DNA of 5,160 bases from Clostridiales bacterium. GTDB taxonomy: Bacteria; Bacillota; Peptococcia; Peptococcales; Peptococcaceae. The translations under genes and the position numbers were made by a program. The notes below the pieces were generated by a model. The model saw only the letters and a program-made list of their open reading frames with translations. It was not told the DNA's origin and did no database searches. Positions 1-4,178 of this stretch are shown here, in pieces. Position 1 is the stretch's first letter; every line of letters begins with the position of its first letter. The stretch lies in assembly GCA_003343815.1 (NCBI GenBank), contig QAKL01000069.1, forward strand, positions 1 to 5,160, in the 5' to 3' direction.

Positions 1-1415
1 GTCATATAATTGCGGTCTTCCTCCGGCAATAACAGCGTATAGCCGCCGGCGCTGCCGCGGGGGATAATCGAAATTTTATGCACGGGATCGCACTGCGGCA
101 TCAAATGCCCGACTAAAGCATGCCCTGCCTCGTGATAAGAAACGATATCTTTCTCAAAATCGCTGATCACCGCGCCGTTTTTCTTTTCAGGGCCTGCGAT
201 CACGCGCTCGATGGATTGCTCCAATTGCGTCTGCCCGATTTTTTTCAAATTTAAACGCGCCGCCAAAAGCGCCGCCTCATTTAACAGATTAGCTAAATCA
301 GCGCCCGTAAAGCCTGCGGTCTGTTGAGCGACCGCCTTTAAATCCACATCGGAAGCCAGAGGTTTATTTTTCGCATGGACTTTGAGAATTTCCTCACGTC
401 CGCGCACATCGGGACGGCCCACCGTGATTTGACGGTCGAAGCGGCCCGGTCTCAATAACGCCGGATCTAAGATATCCGGTCGGTTGGTTGCGGCGATGAT
501 GATAATGCCCTCGTTGGCATTAAAACCGTCCATCTCGACTAACAACTGGTTCAGCGTCTGCTCACGTTCATCATGACCGCCGCCTACGCCTGCGCCTCTT
601 TGACGACCGACAGCGTCGATTTCATCGATAAATATGATGCACGGCGCATTTTTCTTAGCCTGCTCGAACAAATCACGCACACGGGAGGCACCGACGCCGA
701 CAAACATTTCGACAAAGTCGGAACCGCTGATGCTGAAAAACGCTACTCCCGCCTCGCCTGCTACTGCTCTGGCGAGCAAAGTTTTACCGGTACCGGGAGG
801 TCCGAATAACAGCACGCCTTTAGGAATATGCGCGCCCAAAGCGCTGAATTTCCGCGGATCTTTTAAAAACTCCACGATTTCTTCCAATTCTTCCTTGACC
901 TCGTCGGCTCCGGCGACATCGGCAAAGGTCTTGCGGTTTTTATCGTCGATAGTGACTTTGGCTTTGCTTTTGCTAAACTGCATCACCTTGCCACCGCCGC
1001 CTTGGCTCTGATTCATGATAAAGAACAAAAGTCCCAGCATTAACAAAATCGGAATCAAACTGCTTAATAAGCTCCACCACGCCGAGGGAGTCGGAGTTTC
1101 TTTTTGGATGACGTTAACTCCGTTAGCGACTAAAGTATTAATCAAATCGCCGCTGTCTAAATTAACCGCCATCTCTATTTTCTTCCCATCCACTGTCGTG
1201 CCGGTAATCGTCTGATAATTGTCATATGTGGTGATGGACACCTCTTTGACATTGCCGTTTTCCACGCCTTGGATAAACTCGGTGTAGGATTCGCCGTATG
1301 CGTTTTCCACCTGCGGTTGGTTTCTGTCCGCCAGCGTCCCCATACGGAGAAACGATACCGCAAAAAGAATAATCAAGGCATAGATGAGCAAGTTTTTCAT
1401 AAACTTGTTATTCAA
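1..1415 (-). CDS. ftsH: ATP-dependent zinc metalloprotease FtsH (3'-truncated by the window edge)
   Basis: Membrane-bound AAA+ protease that extracts and degrades misassembled membrane proteins and selected cytosolic regulators, working as a hexamer. The visible 471 residues run in the usual FtsH order: a first membrane helix at about 8-24, an extracytoplasmic domain, a second helix at about 114-134 followed by a GGGG linker, and then the AAA+ module. That module shows Walker A GPPGTGKT (205-212, bases 780-803), Walker B IIFIDEID (260-267, bases 615-638) and the second region of homology AATNRPD...RPGRFDR (308-328). The protease zinc site HEAGH is at 428-432 (bases 120-134). FtsH is normally about 600-650 residues, so roughly the last quarter, including the third zinc ligand, lies left of the window. 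The TTG start at 1415-1413 is preferred because GGTGG sits 6 nt upstream; an in-frame ATG at 1400 has no comparable site. The gene has its own promoter at 1464-1492. Identity is certain, the start slightly less so. Confidence 0.97.
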   Translation of the reverse strand, partial: MNNKFMKNLLIYALIILFAVSFLRMGTLADRNQPQVENAYGESYTEFIQGVENGNVKEVSITTYDNYQTITGTTVDGKKIEMAVNLDSGDLINTLVANGVNVIQKETPTPSAWWSLLSSLIPILLMLGLLFFIMNQSQGGGGKVMQFSKSKAKVTIDDKNRKTFADVAGADEVKEELEEIVEFLKDPRKFSALGAHIPKGVLLFGPPGTGKTLLARAVAGEAGVAFFSISGSDFVEMFVGVGASRVRDLFEQAKKNAPCIIFIDEIDAVGRQRGAGVGGGHDEREQTLNQLLVEMDGFNANEGIIIIAATNRPDILDPALLRPGRFDRQITVGRPDVRGREEILKVHAKNKPLASDVDLKAVAQQTAGFTGADLANLLNEAALLAARLNLKKIGQTQLEQSIERVIAGPEKKNGAVISDFEKDIVSYHEAGHALVGHLMPQCDPVHKISIIPRGSAGGYTLLLPEEDRNYM

Positions 1416-1420
1416 ACACT

Positions 1421-1432
1421 TCCACCATCCTT
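1421..1432 (-). promoter_or_regulatory. Ribosome binding site selecting the TTG start of ftsH
   Basis: On the minus strand this reads AAGGATGGTGGA. Its GGTGG core ends 6 nt before TTG at 1415. The next in-frame start, ATG at 1400-1398, is preceded only by A/T-rich codons, so the site argues for the TTG. This is an inference from spacing. Confidence 0.65.
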
Positions 1433-1463
1433 AAAAATAATTCTCAAAAACACTTTGTTAGAT

Positions 1464-1492
1464 ATTGTAACACAAAGCCATTTCTTTTACAA
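1464..1492 (-). promoter_or_regulatory. Sigma-A-type promoter of ftsH with TRTGn extension
   Basis: The minus strand shows TTGTAA (1492-1487), a 17-bp spacer and TACAAT (1469-1464). TGTGT lies directly before the -10, matching the TRTGn -16 element common in Gram-positive promoters. The predicted start is near 1457, leaving a leader of about 40 nt before the TTG codon. It lies just downstream of the terminator at 1548-1585, so ftsH is probably its own transcription unit. Confidence 0.75.
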
Positions 1493-1547
1493 TTACTTTC
1501 CTCAAAAAATATCAAAATTCCTGCTTGATTTTTCGTTATTACGCGCT

Positions 1548-1586
1548 AAAAAAGCTCGGTCTGAAATATTTCAAACCGAGCTTTTC
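1548..1586 (-). terminator. Intrinsic terminator of the 107-residue protein gene
   Basis: The outer stem AAAAGCTCGGT/ACCGAGCTTTT (1585-1575 with 1560-1550) is extended inward by a T·G wobble and a TGAA/TTCA helix, giving a hairpin of about 15 bp with a 4-nt loop, followed on the minus strand by a run of six T. The upstream gene's TGA stop (1587-1585) overlaps the hairpin base. The plus-strand side has only four T, so it could work weakly in that direction. Confidence 0.9.
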
Positions 1587-1908
1587 AATGAATGGCAATA
1601 GCCACGATACTCACCGCCAGCGCTGCCGCCGAAATCCCGACTGTAATCCATAATGCCGTCCATGCTAAGCGTCTGATGCTCTCGCGCTCATGCTTTTCTT
1701 CATAGGCGACCAAGCCCTTCTCATTTAGTCTAAGACGATTATCCGCTCCAATCGTCAATATTTCCGCCAGACTTTCCAAAAGCGCTGCACATTCTTCCTC
1801 GCTCAGCTTGAATTTCTCGCGCAATTGCGCCTCGTCGGGCTCTTTTTTATAGATGTACTTCGCAATTTTATACTGCCGCTTAGTTAAATATATACGTTTT
1901 TTCACCAT
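1585..1908 (-). CDS. Small membrane protein with charged, possibly winged-helix N-terminus and C-terminal anchor; function unknown
   Basis: A 107-residue protein that I do not recognise as a named family. Residues 1-80 are strongly charged and predicted mostly helical; the order of helices followed by a short strand-like segment (about 50-63, ending NRLRLNEKG) resembles a compact winged helix-turn-helix fold, but this is only a pattern impression. Residues about 82-105 form one hydrophobic helix starting LAWTALWITV, followed by a two-residue tail, so the protein looks tail-anchored with its charged domain in the cytoplasm. ATG at 1908 is supported by GGGAGG 8 nt upstream; GTG is the next codon. 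The gene starts 31 nt past the tRNA-Thr terminator and ends in its own terminator, so it looks monocistronic. No convincing promoter lies between: a -10-like TATTAT falls in the tRNA terminator stem without a good -35, so readthrough is an alternative. Confidence 0.8.
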   Translation of the reverse strand: MVKKRIYLTKRQYKIAKYIYKKEPDEAQLREKFKLSEEECAALLESLAEILTIGADNRLRLNEKGLVAYEEKHERESIRRLAWTALWITVGISAAALAVSIVAIAIH

Positions 1909-1916
1909 CCTACCGC

Positions 1917-1922
1917 CCTCCC
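1917..1922 (-). promoter_or_regulatory. Shine-Dalgarno site of the 107-residue protein gene
   Basis: GGGAGG on the minus strand, 8 nt before the ATG at 1908. It is the strongest ribosome-binding match in the window and the main evidence that this short ORF is translated. Confidence 0.7.
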
Positions 1923-1939
1923 GTCAATTTCACTCGGAT

Positions 1940-1968
1940 AAAAAAATAATACCTTTCGCAAGGTATTA
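1940..1968 (-). terminator. Intrinsic terminator of tRNA-Thr
   Basis: A perfect 9-bp stem TAATACCTT/AAGGTATTA (1968-1960 with 1955-1947) with a GCGA tetraloop is followed by seven T on the minus strand. It begins 4 nt after the tRNA discriminator base, so the primary transcript would carry only a short 3' trailer. The stem is A/T-rich, so termination may be incomplete. Confidence 0.88.
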
Positions 1969-1972
1969 GAAA

Positions 1973-2045
1973 AGCCGACAATAGGAATCGAACCTACAAC
2001 CTGCTGATTACAAATCAGCTGCTCTGCCAATTGAGCTATATCGGC
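1973..2045 (-). tRNA. tRNA-Thr (anticodon UGU)
   Basis: A complete cloverleaf can be folded. The acceptor stem GCCGATA/TGTCGGC has 7 pairs with one G·T. The D arm is GCTC/GAGC with an 8-nt loop containing TTGG. The anticodon stem GCTGA/TCAGC has the loop TTTGTAA, giving anticodon TGT (bases 2012-2010), which reads ACA and by wobble other Thr codons. The variable loop is AGGTT and the T arm GTAGG/CCTAT has loop TTCGATT. The discriminator is U (base 1973) and CCA is not encoded, so CCA must be added by nucleotidyltransferase. It is a single tRNA, not part of a cluster, with its own promoter at 2065-2093 and terminator at 1940-1968. Confidence 0.97.
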
Positions 2046-2064
2046 GAGATATATTACTTCTACT

Positions 2065-2093
2065 ATTTTACACACCAATGTGGTCTTTGTCAA
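2065..2093 (-). promoter_or_regulatory. Strong promoter of tRNA-Thr
   Basis: The minus strand reads TTGACA (2093-2088), a 17-bp spacer and TAAAAT (2070-2065): a perfect -35 and a 5/6 -10. An A-tract (AAAAAATT) a few bases upstream of the -35 resembles an UP element, as expected for a stable-RNA gene. The predicted start near 2058 gives a 5' leader of about a dozen nt for RNase P to remove. Confidence 0.85.
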
Positions 2094-2195
2094 GAATTTT
2101 TTAGCGCAAACAGCAAATAATTTAGCGAACAAAAATAAAAACTTCCTAAATATCTTTGTTGTTATTATATTATCGTCCCATTACCATAATTACAC

Positions 2196-2227
2196 AAAAA
2201 CCGCCTGCGCGTTTTGCAGGCGGTTTT
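2196..2227 (-). terminator. Intrinsic terminator of the M23 peptidase gene
   Basis: The 12-bp stem AAAACCGCCTGC/GCAGGCGGTTTT (2227-2216 with 2208-2197) has a 7-nt loop and is followed by T residues on the minus strand. It starts 5 nt after the peptidase TAA stop. The stem is G/C-rich in its middle and should be efficient. The plus-strand face ends TTTTATTT, so weak bidirectional action is possible. Confidence 0.93.
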
Positions 2228-2232
2228 ATTTC

Positions 2233-3894
2233 TTATTTCAGATAGTTAATCGGGTTTTTGGTACTGCCGTTTACAATAACCTCAAAGTGCAGATGCGGAC
2301 CGGTGCTGTTGCCGGTAGATCCGACTTCGCCGATTTTTTCACCGCGGGAGACACTGTCGCCGACACTCACCAAAATTTTGGACAAATGCGCATAGCGAGT
2401 TTTCATACCGTTGCCGTGGTCAACGATGATGCAGTAGCCGTAGCCGCCGCTCCAACCGGCAGAGGTAACTTTACCGCCGGCTGCCGCCGAAACAGGCGTG
2501 CCTTTTTTGTTGGCAATGTCGATACCGGTATGGAATCCTCTGCCACGTTTACCGTAAGGAGACGAAATCGTACCCTTGCTCGGCCAACTGAAAACGCCGC
2601 TGCTACTGCCGGAGCTGCTTCTGGAGGAAGTAGCCACAGTTGCTGTGCCTTTGTTTACTACCTTATTAACCGGCTCTTTGGTAACGACCTCGGAGAGGGT
2701 TACTTTTTCCAAAGTAGTGCCGTTATACTCACTGATTTGATAAGTTACGTCTTTCGAGCCCTCGACACCTTTAGTGACGACCTGCGTCTCGCCTTTCATC
2801 AGCTTACTGCTTTCTTTAACCGTCTCGCCGTAAGGAATAGCCTCGGAAACAGTAACTACTTTATCAACGACGACATTAATCAAAGGTTCGATTTTGTTTA
2901 GCTTAATTTCCTGCCCGATCTGGATGCGGTCTTCACGCAAACCCGGGTTTAATTCATTTAAAGTGCTGACGGAAGTGCCGTTATCGCTGGCGATGCTCCA
3001 CAGGCTTTCGCCGGAAACTACGGTGTGCGTTTTCACTTCTTCCTTACCTTCGGCGATCTGAGCCAATGCCTGCTCCGGAGTCAAAATATCTTCGGCGTCA
3101 ACATTACCTTCCTCAGCGGTAACATCCTCGTAAAATCTGGTGTCTAAAACTTTTGCGCCGCTGTTAGCTGCGATAGCATTTTGAGTCAAAGTATCCAAAA
3201 CGCTCTGCGCGTCTGTCAAAGTGGCAAAGGCCAAAACCGACTCGCCGTTATTGACGACGATTTTTGCGCCCGGTACCTGCCAGCTGACTTTTTCCTGCAA
3301 AATTTCGGCTAACTCGCTTTCACTGGCGGTTTCTACAAAAACTTTGTGCTTAGCTGCAACTTCGACATCGGTCGAAAGTACAGCTTCTGTCATATCAGCA
3401 TTGGTATTAGCATCAGCTTGAGCTTTTAAATCTTTCAAGGCCGCGTCCAGTTCGGAGGCACTGCTGATGTAACAGACATTTTCGCCATCTACCAAAACCT
3501 CATAGCAGGTGCTGACAGACACAGATACTAATGCCACTACCAAAACCAATACTACAGCTGCTCCGGCTAAAAAGCGCTCTGCTTTCTGCGCCCGGATAGT
3601 TGTCATAAAACGACTGTGATAAATTTTGTCTTTCAAACTTTTTGCTTCGCTTGCGAAATTTTCTTCCGCTTTTTCATTCTTTTTCTTTAAAACTATTTTC
3701 CAGTTTGCTTTATCGTTTTTCACTTCTGCCGTTACAGTCTTCCTGCTGTCGGACTCATCGCTGAACTCTTTTTTAATCGCTGCTTCGATTTGTTCGATAG
3801 AGGTCACCTGATGCCAATCCTTATCATCTGTTTTGGAGCATTCACTATCATTACGGATTTCTTTACTCATAAAATACCTGCAGAAATACTGCAC
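2233..3894 (-). CDS. Membrane-anchored M23 peptidoglycan endopeptidase with LysM and G5 domains
   Basis: Predicted zinc endopeptidase that cuts peptide crosslinks in the cell wall. Numbering is from the GTG start (553 residues). Residues 1-107 are charged and probably cytoplasmic; 108-129 form one hydrophobic helix (uncleaved anchor); the rest faces the wall. Two divergent modules at about 130-160 and 210-240 (each a 'VVxxGExV' strand followed by a helix) are typical spacers in clostridial M23 proteins. LysM spans about 288-335 (HTVVSGESLWSIA...IQIGQEI) and should bind peptidoglycan. A G5 domain spans about 338-417, then a Ser-rich linker at 423-433. The M23 domain (434-553) keeps HxxxD (H455, D459), YAHL (H503) and HLHFE (H534, H536): H455, D459 and H536 are the expected zinc ligands, H503 and H534 the catalytic histidines, so it should be active. 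GTG at 3894 has AAAGGTGG upstream; ATG at 3870 (residue 9) is a reasonable alternative. Monocistronic, with a promoter at 3955-3983 and a terminator at 2196-2227. Confidence 0.95.
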   Translation of the reverse strand: MQYFCRYFMSKEIRNDSECSKTDDKDWHQVTSIEQIEAAIKKEFSDESDSRKTVTAEVKNDKANWKIVLKKKNEKAEENFASEAKSLKDKIYHSRFMTTIRAQKAERFLAGAAVVLVLVVALVSVSVSTCYEVLVDGENVCYISSASELDAALKDLKAQADANTNADMTEAVLSTDVEVAAKHKVFVETASESELAEILQEKVSWQVPGAKIVVNNGESVLAFATLTDAQSVLDTLTQNAIAANSGAKVLDTRFYEDVTAEEGNVDAEDILTPEQALAQIAEGKEEVKTHTVVSGESLWSIASDNGTSVSTLNELNPGLREDRIQIGQEIKLNKIEPLINVVVDKVVTVSEAIPYGETVKESSKLMKGETQVVTKGVEGSKDVTYQISEYNGTTLEKVTLSEVVTKEPVNKVVNKGTATVATSSRSSSGSSSGVFSWPSKGTISSPYGKRGRGFHTGIDIANKKGTPVSAAAGGKVTSAGWSGGYGYCIIVDHGNGMKTRYAHLSKILVSVGDSVSRGEKIGEVGSTGNSTGPHLHFEVIVNGSTKNPINYLK

Positions 3895-3898
3895 CTCG

Positions 3899-3906
3899 CC
3901 ACCTTT
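3899..3906 (-). promoter_or_regulatory. Ribosome binding site favouring the GTG start of the M23 gene
   Basis: AAAGGTGG on the minus strand differs by one base from AAAGGAGG, and ends 4 nt before GTG at 3894. The competing ATG at 3870 has only AGGT about 6 nt upstream. The strength of this site favours GTG, but its short spacing and the odd aromatic leader MQYFCRYF leave the question open. Confidence 0.55.
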
Positions 3907-3954
3907 CTGTTTTCTCTATCAGTTTTTCTTATCAATATTTTTTACGATGTTGCC

Positions 3955-3983
3955 ATTATAACACAAAATAAAGTTTTTGAAAA
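3955..3983 (-). promoter_or_regulatory. Main promoter of the M23 peptidase gene
   Basis: The minus strand reads TTTTCA (3983-3978), a 17-bp spacer and a perfect TATAAT (3960-3955) preceded by TGTGT, an extended TRTGn -10 that offsets the weak -35. The predicted start is near 3948, giving a leader of about 54 nt. The -35 overlaps the end of the inverted repeat at 3980-4061, and a WalR-like box lies 15 bp upstream. Confidence 0.8.
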
Positions 3984-4061
3984 GGGCATATGGGGATTTG
4001 TAACTTTGATGTCACTTTTTCAACAATTTTTATTGTAATTATTCCCAAGCTGCCCTTTTTT
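3980..4061. repeat. 82-bp imperfect inverted repeat with terminator-like plus-strand end
   Basis: Outer arms AAAAGGGCA (3980-3988) and TGCCCTTTT (4051-4059) are perfectly complementary (9 bp). After a small internal loop, TGGGGAT (3991-3997) pairs with ATTCCCA (4041-4047), 7 bp with one G·T on the plus-strand RNA. Inside, ACAAT/ATTGT (4023-4027 with 4032-4036) forms a small hairpin with a TTTT loop. Read on the plus strand, the structure ends in six T (4056-4061), like an intrinsic terminator with a large branched loop; on the minus strand it is followed by only four T. It could be an operator region, a terminator for antisense transcripts, a structured RNA or a remnant mobile element; no target-site duplication is evident. 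Confidence 0.6.
3999..4015 (+). promoter_or_regulatory. WalR-like direct-repeat box upstream of the M23 promoter
   Basis: The plus strand reads TGTAAC, five bases TTTGA, then TGTCAC. The published WalR (YycF) consensus in low-GC Gram-positives is TGTWAH-N5-TGTWAH; this site matches 11 of the 12 specified positions, the exception being C in place of W in the second half. Its centre is about 59 bp upstream of the predicted start of a cell-wall hydrolase gene, the typical WalR target. It lies on the strand opposite the gene. Another OmpR-family regulator could use a similar repeat. No walR gene is in the window, so the assignment rests on motif and context only. Confidence 0.45.
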
Positions 4062-4086
4062 ATACTTCATGTGTCAAAACAGACAA
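4059..4086 (-). promoter_or_regulatory. Candidate upstream promoter of the M23 gene
   Basis: The minus strand shows TTGTCT (4086-4081), a 16-bp spacer and TATAAA (4064-4059). Matches are 4/6 and 5/6. The interrupted palindrome TGTC-N6-GACA covers its -35. Transcripts from here would cross the inverted repeat before reaching the peptidase gene. The -10 coincides with the T-run of the plus-strand terminator-like structure, so it may simply reflect A/T richness. Confidence 0.35.
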
Positions 4087-4108
4087 GCAAAATATTGATT
4101 ACAGGGTA

Positions 4109-4117
4109 ATTATAGCA
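4109..4117 (-). promoter_or_regulatory. Candidate extended -10 promoter element
   Basis: TGCTATAAT on the minus strand is a perfect extended -10, but no good -35 lies 16-18 bp upstream (ACAAAA at 17 bp). It could add a third, distal start for the peptidase transcript. A/T-rich background makes chance occurrence likely. Confidence 0.3.
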
Positions 4118-4152
4118 AACTTATGTGAGGTTTTTGTGAAAATAATTTTAAG

Positions 4153-4178
4153 AAAAGATTGCAACGCCCTCATCTTTT
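4153..4178 (-). terminator. Weak terminator candidate after the SCIFF maturase gene
   Basis: AAAAGAT/ATCTTTT (4178-4172 with 4159-4153) forms a 7-bp A/T-rich stem around a 12-nt loop, overlapping the TAA stop of the maturase gene, followed by CTTAAAATTATTTT rather than a clean T-run. It is much weaker than the other terminators here, so maturase transcripts may read on toward the M23 gene. Confidence 0.35.

Noticed and set aside
573..1215. Several plus-strand ORFs opposite ftsH
   Set aside because: They are shadows of the conserved FtsH reading frame, which carries all AAA+ motifs.
1175..1363. Minus-strand 62-residue ORF within ftsH
   Set aside because: It is out of frame with FtsH and overlaps its extracytoplasmic domain; FtsH reads without interruption, so this is not a frameshifted or nested gene.
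1902..2132. Minus-strand ORF of 76 residues running across the tRNA gene
   Set aside because: Its middle is a translated tRNA-Thr cloverleaf (the IAQLAEQL...GSIPIVG pattern typical of tRNA read as protein), it runs through the terminator, and it overlaps the real gene start at 1908.
2094..2195. A/T-rich region upstream of the tRNA promoter searched for a further gene or RNA
   Set aside because: No ORF with a ribosome site and no stable hairpin beyond the M23 terminator; only the A-tract next to the tRNA -35 stands out.
2080..2901. Plus-strand ORF of 273 residues
   Set aside because: It is antisense to the M23 peptidase C-terminus and runs through that gene's terminator; low-complexity composition reflects the opposite coding strand, and there is no credible ribosome site.
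3790..4038. Plus-strand hydrophobic ORF of 82 residues beginning in the M23 N-terminal region
   Set aside because: It looks membrane-like, but it begins with TTG antisense to a real gene and its hydrophobicity comes from T-rich intergenic DNA; no family resemblance.
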